Below are positions 8,846 through 19,719 of a stretch of DNA of 53,960 bases, piece by piece. The stretch's first letter is position 1; each line of letters opens with the position of its first letter. Source of the DNA: Nemertoderma westbladi (taxonomy: Eukaryota > Xenacoelomorpha > Nemertodermatida > Nemertodermatidae); NCBI GenBank assembly GCA_032718475.1, contig JAUCBJ010007763.1, positions 1-53,960 of the forward strand, written 5' to 3'. Made by a program: the position numbers and the translations under genes. The notes under the pieces were generated by a model, which was given only the letters and a program-made list of their open reading frames with translations, did not search any database and was not told the DNA's origin.

Positions 8846-11800
8846 TGTACATGGCCCCGCGCACGGATGGATGTACGTGGCCCCGTGCCCGGATAGATAA
8901 ATGGATGGATGTACGTGGCCCTGTGTCTGGGTAGATAATGGATGGATGTATGTGGCCCTGCGCAGCGCATGGATGGATGTACGTGGCCCCGCGCCTGGAT
9001 AGATAAATGGTTGGATGTGCGTGGCCCTGTGCCCGGGTAGATAATGGATGGATGTACGTGGCCCGACACACGGATGGATGTACGTGGCCCTGCGCCCGGG
9101 TAGATAATGGATGGATGTACGTGGCCCTGTGTCTGGGTAGATAATGGATGGATGTATGTGGCCCTGCGCAGCACATGGATGGATGTATGTGGCCCCGCGC
9201 CTGGATAGATAAATGGTTGGATGTACGTGGCCCTGTGCCCGGGTAGATAATGGATGGATTTACGTGGCCCTGCGCCCGGGTAGATAGTGGATGGATGTAC
9301 GTGGCCCCGCGCATTTATGATTGTACGCGGCCCCGCGCCCGGATAGATAAATGGATGGATGTACGTGGCCCTGCGCCCAGGTAGATAATGGATGGATGTA
9401 CGTGGCCCTGTGCCCATGTAGATAATGGATGGATGTACGTTGCCCCGAGCCCAGGTAGATAATGGATGGATGTACATGGCCCTGCACCTGTGTAGATAAT
9501 GGATGTATGTATGTGACCCTGCGCCCGGGTAGATAATGGATGGATGTACATTGCCCTGCGCCCGGGTAGACAATGGATGGGTGTATGTGGCCCCGCGCCC
9601 GGGTTGATAATGGAAGGGTTGACGTGGATCCACGCCTGGGTAGATAATGGAAGCCGGTGTACGTGGCCCTGCGCCCGGGTAAATAATGGATGGATGTACA
9701 TGGCCTGTGCCCGCATAGGTAATGGATGGATGTATGTGGCCCTGCCCCCAGGTAGATAATGGAAGGATGTACATGGCCCCACGCCCGGGTAGATAATGGA
9801 AGGGTGTACATGGCCCCACACCCGGGTAGATAAAGGAAGGGTTTATGTGGCCCCACGCCTGGTTAGATAATGGAAGGGTGTTCGTGGCCCCACGCCCGGG
9901 TAAATAATGGATGGATGTATGTGGCCCCGCACCCAGATAGATAAATGTATGGATGTATGTGGGCCCCGCACCCGGGTAGATAATGGGTGGATGTACGAGG
10001 CCTTGTGCCTGGGTATATAATGGATGGATGTACATTGCCCCGAGCCCAGGTAGATAATGGATGGATGTACATGGCCCTGCACCCGGGTAGATAATGGAAG
10101 GGTGTACGTGGCCCTTCTCCCGGGTAGATAATGGAAGGGTGTATGTGGCCCCGCGCCCGGGTAGATAATGGAAGGGTGTACATTGCCCCGAGCCCAGGTA
10201 GATAATGGATGGATGTACATGGCCCTGCACCCGGGTAGATAATGGAAGGGTGTACATGGCCCCGCGCCTGGGTAGATAATGGAAGGGTGTACGTGGCCCT
10301 GCGCCTGGGTAAATAATGGATGGATGTACATGGCCCCTCACCCGGGTAGATAATGGAAGGGTGTACGTGGGCCCGCGCCCGGGTAGATAATGGAAGGGTG
10401 TACGTGGCCCCGCGCCTGGGTAGATAATGGAAGGGTCTACGTGGCCCTGCGCCTGGGTAAATAATGGATGGATGTACATGGCCCCTCACCCGGGTAGATA
10501 ATGGAAGGGTGTACGTGGCCCCGCGCCCGGGTAGATAATGGAAGGGTATACGTCGCCCCGCGCCTGGGTAGATAATGGAAGGGTGTATGGTACGTGGCCC
10601 CGCGCCTGGGTAAATAATGGATGGATGTACATGGCCTGCACCCGGATAGATAATGGATGGATGTATGTGGCCCCGCCCCCAGGTAGATAATGGAAGGGTG
10701 TACATGGCCCCACGCCCGGGTAGATAATGGATGGATGTACGTGGCCCCGCACCCGGATAGATAAATGTATGGATGTATGTGGCCCTGCACCCGGGTAGAT
10801 AATGGAAGGGTGTACATTGCCCCGCACCTGGATAGATAAATGTATGGATGTACGTGGCCCCGCACCCGGGTAGATAATGGATGGATGTACGAGGCCTTGT
10901 GCCCGGGTATATAATGGATGGATGTACATTGCCCCGAGCCCAGGTAGATAGTGGATGGATGTACATGCACCCGCACCCGGGTAGATAATAGAAGGGTGTA
11001 CGTGGCCATGCTCCCGGGTAGATAATGGAAGGGTGTACGTGGCCCCGCTCCTGGGTAGATAATGGAAGGGTGTATGTGGCCCAGCGCCTGGGTAAATAAT
11101 GGATGGATGTACATGGCCTGCACCCAGATAATGGATGGATGTACATGGCCCCGCACCCAGGTAGATAATGGAAGGGTGTACGTGGCCCCGCGCTCGGGTA
11201 GGTAATGGTAGGGTGTACATTGCCCCGTGCTCGGGTAGATAATGGAAGGGTGTATGTGGCCCCGCTCCTGGGTAAATAATGGAAGGATGTACGTGGCCCT
11301 GCTCCCGGGTAGATAATGGAAGGGTTTACGTGGCCCTGCTCTCGGGTAGATAATGGAAGGGTGAACATTGCCCCACACTCGGGCAGATAATGGAAGGGTG
11401 TACGTGGCCCTGCTCCCGGGTAGATAATGGAAGGGTGTACGTGGCCCTGCTCCCGGGTAGATAATGGAAGGGTGTACGTGGCCCTGCTCCCGGGTAGATA
11501 ATGGAAGGGTGTACGTGGCCCTGCTCCCGGGTAGATAATGGAAGGGTGTACATGGCCCTGCTCCCAGGTAGATAATGGAAGGGTGTACATGGCCCCGAGC
11601 CCAGGTAGATAATGGATGGATGTACATGGCCCCTCACCCGGGTAGATAATGGAAGGGTGTACATGGCCCTGCTCCCGGGTAGATAATGGAAGGGTGTACA
11701 TTGCCTTGCGCTCGGGTAGATAATGGGAGGGTGTACGTGGCCCTGCTCCCGGGTAGATAATGGAAGGGTGTACATGGCCCCGAGCCCAGGTAGATAATGG

Positions 11801-13484
11801 ATGGATGTACATGGCCCCTCACCCGGGTAGATAATGGAAGGGTGTACATGGCCCTGCTCCCGGGTAGATAATGGAAGGGTGTACGTGGCCCTGCTCCCGG
11901 GTAGATAATGGAAGGGTGTACATTGCCCCGCGCACGGGTAGATAATGGATGGGTGTACGTGGCCCTGCTCCCGGGTAGATAATGGAAGGGTGTACGTGGC
12001 CCTGCTCCCGGGTAGATAATGGAAGGGTGTACATGGCCCCTCACCTGGGTAGATAATGGAAGGGTGTACATGGCCCTGCTCCCGGGTAGATAATGGAAGG
12101 GTGTACATTGCCCCACACACGGGTAGATAATGGACGGGTGTACGTGGCCCTGCTCCCGGGTAGATAATGGAAGGGTGTACGTGGCCCTGCTCCCGGGTAG
12201 ATAATGGAAGGGTGTACGTGGCCCTGCTCCCGGGTAGATAATGGAAGGGTGTACATGGCCCTGCTCCTGGGTAGATAATGGAAGGGTGTACATGGCCCCG
12301 ATCCCAGGTAGATAATGGATGGATGTATATGGCCCCTCACCTGGGTAGATAATGGAAGGGTGTACGTGGCCCTGCTCCCGGGTAGATAATGGAAGGGTGT
12401 ACATTGCCTTGCGCTCGGGTAGATAATGGGAGGGTGTACGTGGCCCTGCTCCCGGGTAGATAATGGAAGGGTGTACATGGCCCCGAGCCCAGGTAGATAA
12501 TGGAAGGGTGTACATGGCCCCGAGCCCAGGTAGATAATGGATGGTTGTACATGGCCCCTCACCCGGGTAGATAATGGAAGGGTGTACAATTGTACATGGC
12601 CCTGCTCCCGGGTAGATAATGGAAGGGTGTACATGGCCCTGCTCCCGGGTAGATAATGGAAGGGTGTACGTGGCCCTGCTCCCGGGTAGATAATGGAAGG
12701 GTGTACATTGCCCCGCGCTCGGGTAGATAATGGAAGGGTGTACATGGCCCCTCACCTGGGTAGATAATGGAAGGGTGTACATTGCCCTGCTCCCGGGTAG
12801 AGAATGGAAGGGTGTACATTGCCCCGCGCACGGGTAGATAATGGACGGGTGTACGTGGCCCTGCTCCCGGGTAGATAATGGAAGGGTGTACATGGCCCTG
12901 CTCCCGGGTAGATAATGGATGGATGTACATGGTCCCTCACCCGGGTAGATAATGGAAGGGTGTACATGGCCCTGCTCCCGGGTAGATAATGGAAGGGTGT
13001 ACATGGCCCTGCTCCCGGGTAGATAATGGAAGGGTGTACGTGGCCCTGCTCCCGGGTAGATAATGGAAGGGTGTACATTGCCCCGCGCTCGGGTAGATAA
13101 TGGAAGGGTGTACATGGCCCCTCACCTGGGTAGATAATGGAAGGGTGTACATGGCCCTGCTCCCGGGTAGATAATGGAAGGGTGTACATTGCCCAGCGCA
13201 CGGGTAGATAATGGACGGGTGTACGTGGCCCTGCTCCCGGGTAGATAATGGAAGGGTGTACGTGGCCCCGCGCTCGGGTAGATAATGGAAGGGTGTACGT
13301 GTCCCCGCGCCCGGGTAGATAATGGAAGGGTATATGTGGCCCCACATCCGGGTAGATAATGGAAGGGTGTACATGGCCCCTCACCCGGATAGATAATGGA
13401 AGGGTGTACGTTGTCCTGCTCCCGGGTAGATAATGGAACGGTGTACGTGGCCCCGCGCCTGGGTAGAAAATGGAAGGTGTACGG
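8846..13484. repeat. 37-bp minisatellite, about 125 units
   Basis: Unit of the form GTAGATAATGGAAGGGTGTA + CGTGGCCCTGCTCCCGG, 37 bp (for example successive TACGTGGCCC at 11401 and 11438). The left third is dominated by GGATGGATGTAC variants with GCGCCCGGGTAG or insertions (GATAAATGG); the right two thirds by GGAAGGGTGTAC with TGCTCCCGGG. Variants therefore sort along the array rather than mixing evenly. Because 37 is 1 mod 3 and the unit has no stop on the minus strand, all three minus frames stay open for hundreds of codons and read the same 37-aa cycle. I regard these as non-coding. No flanking promoter or splice evidence was seen. Confidence 0.95.
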
Positions 13485-14103
13485 TACATTTTATTGCTTA
13501 TTATGATTACTAACATTTACACTGGTCAAATAAAGTGTGTTCCTTTGCTGATGACACAAGACCAACAAAAGAGTAAATTATCAATTTACTGAATTCCGTT
13601 TAGGTGTGCTCTACGAGTTCTCCTTGGTATGTTAATTTTAACCTTAAAACTATACAAGAATACAAGAATCCAGTGTTTAAATCCTGAAACCCTTTATTTT
13701 TATTAAATTTAGTATGTAGACTTACCCCTTTCGGTAAACTAAAAGTCATGTATATTCAAATATATAGGATAGTTAGTTATTCGTGCAGTTATTAGTGGTT
13801 ATTTGTAGGTAGGATTCATTTTTGATAGAAGGCTAGTTTCTATTAGGTTTTATATTATATATACTTCGCCACAGGTTGTACTGTACCCATTATGGTCTTT
13901 ATATACACAAAATATATATATATACACAAAATATATAAATATACACATAAATATAAGATATTCTTAAATTGGGTACAGTGTAAATTTATCATACAACCGC
14001 ATATTATTTTGCAGCTTGTGTAGTTCATGCCAATATTTGGATCTCCATACTGAATAAAACAATTACAGTCCGGTCTTTGAATTTTCTTTCAGAATAAAAA
14101 CAA
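13485..14103. other. Non-coding interval with small repeats
   Basis: Contains an AT/ACAC-rich low-complexity patch (13905-13960) and a ~47-bp direct repeat of TTTGAATTTTCTTTCAGAAT around 14075-14145. No gene seen. Confidence 0.5.
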
Positions 14104-14760
14104 TTACAGTCCAGTGTTTGAATTTTCTTTCAGAATAAAAGCAATTATATTCCTGGTTACATGCCGAGTGAATAAACACGCTTCATTTTCTGCAAGTCGT
14201 GTAATAAAGTTGCGGTGTAACAGGGTTAGATGTTCTGTTACATAGTAGCCCATTGATTGAAGATTCTTCCAATTCCTCAGAGAGAGTGAACACATGCCGT
14301 GACCTAGGAGTCTTCTCAACAAGGGCTGGGAACGTGGATTACTCCTCAAGTTATTTTGAGCAGGTTTATGTATCCCCAGAAGATGGTAAAAGTCTACCAT
14401 AGTAAATGGGATTTTGAGTGATTCAATTTCAACTACCTCGCACCTCGCAACTACAGCCAAAGCACCCGTCGACTCATCAGCAGACTCGGGAATACCATGA
14501 ACAAACACGTGGGACTTCCTTGTGTATTGAGCCAGTGCGTCATTGGCTAATTTTAATTGTTGATTTTTCAGAATGTAGATTGTCAACCAGTTTAACAAGG
14601 AAAGGAATCCTCACCATCTCTGTGCGTATTGATTCTTGTTTGTTTTTAATATAGGTTGCAATGGTTTCATCAGTTTGACTTTCAATGGTTGATTGTTCCC
14701 ATGTTCGCATCATGGTACAGGGTACTGGCCGACTTGAGTTAGGTTGATGTATTGGTTGTA
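14104..14760 (-). pseudogene. Broken L1-type ORF1-like protein
   Basis: The frame 14104-14598 (minus) reads LAQYTRKSHVFVHGIPE, then DFYHLLGIHKP, SLRNWKNLQSMGYYVTEHLT and ...LTLLHRNF. This matches the order of L1-type ORF1 proteins: LEQYSRR..v.v.GiPE, HRLG, LK..g.yvnEdLT. The preceding coiled-coil-like stretch (EMVRIPFLVKLVDNLHSEKS) lies in another frame upstream (14598-14700), so a frameshift separates it. ORF1 proteins are RNA-binding chaperones packaged with LINE RNA. No reverse transcriptase follows downstream on this strand, so this is an isolated relic. Confidence 0.6.
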
Positions 14761-15366
14761 CGTAAGTTAAACAATGCTGCACTGTTGGATTGTAGAACAG
14801 TACAGCAGTATAAAGAATATAGTAGTATAGTAAAGTAGTACCGGACCTGTAGGCCTGTCCACCAACGGGCTGAAGCAATTACTGATTTACCATTACAGTG
14901 CAGCAGTCAGCTCAATGCAAATCCCGATAACGAATGGCTACCTGATTGATTGTTTTGCTCTGTAATTTTTGAGAGATACTGCACTGCCATGGCAAATCTT
15001 GGTGATCGTATTGGCACAGTCATGGACAAACTTGGTCATAGACGTTATGTTGAAACTCTTCCTCTAATGGTCCTAAGTACAGACGAAGTGGTCGCTAATT
15101 GAAACGTTTTATAGCCATCCCAGTTGTCAGTCCTAAACCACAAACCATACCGAGATCTTCAGAAGAAAATGTTTGTTTTTGATGAAGAAGTAACTATATT
15201 CCCTGTTCCAAGACGATCCCCGACATTTCCAGACATACTTTAAAATTTATCTTTGAAATTTAAATCATTTGTGAACCACCAAAATAGTAAGTGATGATAT
15301 CCGCAAAGCATTTAAATACATTAAAAATGTAAAAAAAATAAGATAATTCAGTGCAATTACCAGAAG
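14761..15366. other. Non-coding interval
   Basis: No gene, RNA or mobile element recognised. Frames are short and interrupted on both strands. Confidence 0.4.
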
Positions 15367-15400
15367 AAACTCCATTACTCATTTAGCTACCATTTAAGGC
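15367..15400 (-). mobile_element. SINE scrap
   Basis: GAAACTCCATTACTCATTTA and the following 14 bases match 40139-40172 with two differences. That position lies inside a tRNA-derived SINE on the minus strand, so this is a small remnant of the same family. Confidence 0.55.
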
Positions 15401-15626
15401 CTCCATGGATTTAACCACGACTCTTAGGTGGACTTCCTATGTGACTTTCTGTAGTTAGGCTTTGCTACTTCACCCAGATTACAGGTAATCAGATTACAGG
15501 TAATACTAATGTTATCGATACGCTGTGCATATTTTTACTTTAGTTTGTTTCTCATGTTGTAGTTGAACAATATAATACTGGTTCATCCCGGGGTATTTAT
15601 TGAAATGAAATGATATAGTCATATAT

Positions 15627-16352
15627 AGATAGATAGATTTATTTAGATAGATTTATACATTATGTAAAAACAATAAAAAAATACACCTAACAATGTACTG
15701 GTATAAAGGTATTGTCCAACATAACATATATGATTACCCCTAAAGCTTTGCAGCTTATTTCCAAGGGGGTCCTTTATGTTACTTGGTTACAAATACAATA
15801 TTACACTACGCTAACCTAAAACCAATATAAAACGTAACTACACTATGTACATGTACAACTTTACCGAGAGCGTGACAATGTCCGACTCAACGATAAAGAT
15901 AAAGATAAAGATGTACAGAACAATTTATTATAAAACGTAATTATAGTATAAATAGTAAATAATTAATAAACTAATAACTTACTGTAGGACTATTGTACCT
16001 ATTTTTACATTGCACACGGAGGTGAGATTTTACTGCAGATTTAAAAGAATGTTGATTATTTAGGTTTTTAATTTCATTAGGCAGAGTGTTCCAATTTTTA
16101 ATGCCGTTAAAAAAGAAAGTATCAGATTCAAAGGATTTACAATTCGGGAGGTAGAAGTTTGAAGCACTAGCTCTGGTACTGTAAGAGTATTATGTATCGC
16201 GTACTCTGTTGAATTTTTGTTTTAGGTAATTGGGACATTTACCATTATACACTTTATGCACATGGTTAAGGCGTAGCTGCTTAACTCTAATATCTAAGTT
16301 AAGTAAGTAGTCCAGATTCAGAAAAGTCATCTGGAGTTAGGTGGTGCCTAGG
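15627..16352 (-). mobile_element. 3' end of a CR1/L2-like LINE
   Basis: The minus-strand translation of 16330-16002 gives NLDIRVKQLRLNHVHKVYNG, then a Tyr/Arg/Ser segment, FFFNGIKNWNTLPNEIKNL and HSFKSAVKSHLRVQC. This is the standard C-terminus of CR1/L2-type reverse-transcriptase proteins (..WN.LP..I......FK..v..hL). One in-frame TAA interrupts it near 16184. The ~375 bp that follow, down to ATAGATAGATAGAT at 15627, would be the 3' UTR ending in the short tandem tail usual for these LINEs. The insertion site of the BEL/Pao element lies only 5 bp from its right end. Confidence 0.7.
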
Positions 16353-16357
16353 TTTGT
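16353..16357. repeat. 5-bp target-site duplication, left
   Basis: TTTGT immediately before the 5' LTR, identical to 33510-33514 after the 3' LTR. Five bp is the usual length for BEL/Pao integrases. Confidence 0.9.
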
Positions 16358-17533
16358 TGTAAAGGCTTTTGCATAATTAGCCGGTTATTTTCCCCGTAAA
16401 GTACTCTGTAGTTGGTTTAACAGGCATAAAAGGCCGTGTCCTTACTGTACTGTTGTTTTAGAGGACATAAAAGCCATTTCTTCTGTATGTGTACTTTAGC
16501 GGACATGATTAGCAATTTTATGACGCAATGCGCCAAATCCTCTGTAAACAGTGTAGCTACCATGACGACGGCTAACAGCTGATGCTGTATAGGTGGACCT
16601 TTTCTTTGTTCTCTGTTCCTTCTTTGTTCGGTCGACCAATCAGAGCGTTTTTTGCCTCTGTGTTAGAGATTGTATATAGAAACTCGTGGAGTTGAGTCAG
16701 TATGTGATTTTGTCCACAGCCTACAACATTGGCTTTGGAACCTCCGTGTTTCAGTCTTTAGTCCAACATTAGTAGGCTTAATTATAGAACGTATATCCAT
16801 TAGCTCACTCACTTAACATATCTCATACCAATTCTGCATTCATAACCATTCATACCTTAAACTTTGTACTGCTATTTACTGTCGGTTATTCATTATATTT
16901 GTTGATGGAATATTATATTTGGAATACTGATAAATAGTCAGACACCCCAATCTTCTTGATATACTAAAGGTTAGAGAGACCGGATACATATAACGATTGC
17001 GACTTACATTATTAAGTGGTTTGAAGTGAATCTAATGCTATTTTATAGGCCCTACACGTATTGTCTGTTGTTCTCCTTATATGTGACTAAAATTAGTGAA
17101 GGTCGGCAGATTGGTGTGCAGCATTGTGCAGTATTGTGTATGATCGTGATTGATAATGAAGCATCTCCTAAAGAATGCGCCATATACGTGAATCTATAGC
17201 CATCCCGTTGTGTCTAGTTTAAGTCATAACTCTGTTTATATATTTAAAGCGCCACGTCCTAAAGGAACTGTTAATATTTCCCGAAAGTGAATAATATTTG
17301 TCAGAGATTATATATATTACGATCAGTCGAATAATACAGTAGGCCTACCCTGCAATATGGTTAGGCTTCCGAATCCAGTCTCCCGGGTATATCCAGCGGG
17401 TGAATGATCGCGTATAGACTGGTTTCGGCTAATGTAGTGTATCAAATACTTGTCATAGGCTAAAGACTATCTATCATCTAAAAGACATCCCAATTTGGCA
17501 GGTTAAACTGCTAAAGGTCTGAAAGCGCGAACA
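16358..17533 (+). repeat. 5' LTR (1176 bp)
   Basis: Direct copy of 32337-33509. The end points follow from the last shared bases and the abutting target duplication. Relative to the 3' LTR it has about 14 substitutions, mostly transitions, and keeps an ATT that the 3' copy lacks. No canonical AATAAA was found inside; AATAAA occurs just beyond each LTR, at 17566 and 33525. Confidence 0.95.
16636..16680 (+). promoter_or_regulatory. LTR promoter: CCAAT box and TATA box
   Basis: GACCAATCAGAGCG places a CCAAT box at 16636-16640, and TGTATATAGAAA places a TATA box at 16673-16678, 33 bp apart. Both are kept in the 3' LTR (32615 and 32652). Transcription would start about 25-30 bp past the TATA box, near 16705, making U3 about 350 bp. 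The start site is an inference. Confidence 0.6.
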
Positions 17534-17811
17534 ATAACGGATATAGCTTCTGTATTGCAGTAGGCAATAAAGCTGAAGTACCGGCCAACCGGTACCCAGT
17601 AGGCCTGACTACCTAACCACCCGGACCGGTACCTACAGCAGTACAGGTACAGTAGTATTATTCGATTTTGATTATTATATACCAGTAGGTCTTAATAATT
17701 AATCGGGGACGCCTGGTTTTTATTGGGATTTTACTTGGGCCTATTTCTGTCAGTTTTATTTATTTGTAGGCTAATATTGAGCAGAAGGCGTGTAAGCCTG
17801 CTCAGATTGTA

Positions 17812-18405
17812 CAGATAATTTGTAGGCTGGACTGTTGTCTGACTGTTGTTAGGACTGAAGGGACTGTAGTGTGTGTAGAGCATATGTCCGAAAAAGTACT
17901 AGTTAGGAAAGTAGGGGCTGCCAGTGCTGTGAGGTGAACCCTCTCGAAAGAATAAGTCGTACTACTCGGTTAGAACGCATACTAACTAACCATTTCGGAG
18001 TCTGCATATACTGTAGTTTATTTAGGCTTGATAGTAGTCTGCCAGCGTTTGGTCTGTACTTTGTTTGTATAGTTTGTACGGGTAGCGTAATATTTCTTAC
18101 TTAGATAATTTGTAGGCTGGATAGTTGTCTGCCTGTTGTTAGGTCTTAAGAGATTTCGGTGTTTGTAGAGTGTATGTCCGATAAAGTGCCAGTTGGGAAC
18201 GTAGGGGCTTCCAGAGCTGTGAGGTAAACCCCCTCGAAAGAATAAGTCGTACTACTGGGTTAGAACGCATACTAACTAACCATTTCGGAGTCTGCATATA
18301 CCGTAGTTTGTTTAGGCTTGATAGTAGTCTGTCAGTATTTGGTCTGCATTTTGTTTGAGTAGTCTGTACGCGTAGTGTAATATTTATTATTCAGAGTTTA
18401 TGCGA
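17812..18405 (+). repeat. ~289-bp tandem duplication in the leader
   Basis: AGATAATTTGTAGGCTGGA begins both copies (about 17813 and 18102). They share long blocks such as GAATAAGTCGTACTACT.GGT and AACGCATACTAACTAACCAT with scattered substitutions. By eye they are ~88-90% identical, more diverged than the LTRs, so the duplication pre-dates this insertion. Confidence 0.85.
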
Positions 18406-19330
18406 TTATTCGCAACATTCATATCCCCAAGTTTATTCCTACAGTAATTGTGCTTGTTATATATACCGTTATAGTTAAACTAACCCCGGTACTACATCAG
18501 GGCTGCTTGGCGTAGGGAAAGACTGGAGATTTTGTGCTTTGGTCACTCTGGCAGATACCGTGGTTCTTTTAGCTGTTCAAGTATTTTAACTACTAATTAT
18601 TTGTTGTATAAGTACTTGTACCTAATTTAGGGTTTAGTGCACAGTACTTTCCGAAGGTGATTAGTGTGTAGGCAGTATATTTGTGTTGTAAAGTGGTTAA
18701 TAGGCACGTTGGTTCTGGTAGACCGCGGTAATTAACTTCTAGGTAGGAACACTCCGTGATACATAACGTAGTACTTATAGCGATACGGCTATAAGTCGTC
18801 AGACGGTGGTATTTTCCTATCTGGACAACGCAGTATATTTACTACTACTTATTATTTTCAAATACCGTAGTACCCTGTCCTTTGTAATAACCAGATATTC
18901 TAACCCTTTGTTAGGCTGGTTAGTAGACTTCTTGTAAAATTACCCTAAAAATTCGTACTTGTAAATTTTTGTGTTTATTTAGAGATTGTAATCTCACCCC
19001 GAATTGTATGTAATTTGTAGTATTAAGTAACTTAGGTAAATTAGAATTATTTGTTTTAGTGTCCAACAAGTAGCACTTCACTGAGAGCGCACAGCTTCTG
19101 TGTAGTGACTTCTCCAGAAATAATAACATTTATTTCAAATATTGACAAAAACCCATTTTAACGGGTATATATATTATAAATCAACTCAAACCGATTTATA
19201 AAATAGTAGGCCTGTCATACAACAATTAGGTCTAACTATCAGTTGGACTACTGCTTAAATAACGGTAATAAAGTAAGTTAAAGTAACCAAGTAACCCTAA
19301 AATTCAGAAATTCAGTTATTCTAAAATAAT

Positions 19331-19600
19331 TGACATACCGGTATTTACAATAGGCTTATTATATTTATTTCTATAAATTTTAGGCTGAAATTATACCGGT
19401 ATTCTGTAATTAATTCTAGTTCATAATTATACTTATATATACTATAAGTGTAAGCTGCATACCGGTATTCACGATAGGCCTATTATATATTTATATATAT
19501 TTGTGCTGAAATTACCTACCGGTATTCTGTGACAAACCTAGTCTGTAATAATACTTATATATACTATAAGCATACCGGTATTCTAATATATTATATATAT
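19331..19600 (+). repeat. 110-126-bp tandem repeats with ACCGGT palindromes
   Basis: CATACCGGTATT recurs at about 19335, 19460 and 19571. Each is followed by a TAGGCTTATTATAT/TAGGCCTATTATAT block and then ACTTATATATACTATAAG. Two full units and part of a third end ~120 bp before ORF1. Each ACCGGT is a self-complementary hexamer. Confidence 0.75.
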
Positions 19601-19719
19601 ATATCACGCTACACTGAGTAGCAGTATCGGTAATTAATTACTAGGCTAACAGTGATACTGAATTACTAGACTTGCTTAAACTGTAATAGAGCAGTAGGCA
19701 TTCAACTGTACAAACAAAC

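Larger units (their letters stand above)
17534..19719 (+). other. 2.2-kb untranslated leader, no canonical primer-binding site
   Basis: The LTR is followed directly by ATAACGGATATAGCTTC. No TGG, the expected start of a site complementary to a tRNA CCA end, occurs in the first ~175 bp. The leader contains two tandem duplications (listed separately) and many ACCGGT palindromes but no long open frame. Such a long leader could hold packaging, translation or splicing signals. None can be shown here. Confidence 0.6.

Noticed and set aside
8710-13516. Minus-strand open frames of up to 649 codons reading TLPLSTR..HVHPSIIYPG..GPRTPFHYLPG repeats
   Set aside because: They come from a stop-free 37-bp repeat whose length is 1 mod 3, so all three frames are open and read the same cycle. 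A random 37-mer lacks stops about one time in six. No initiation, splice or family evidence.
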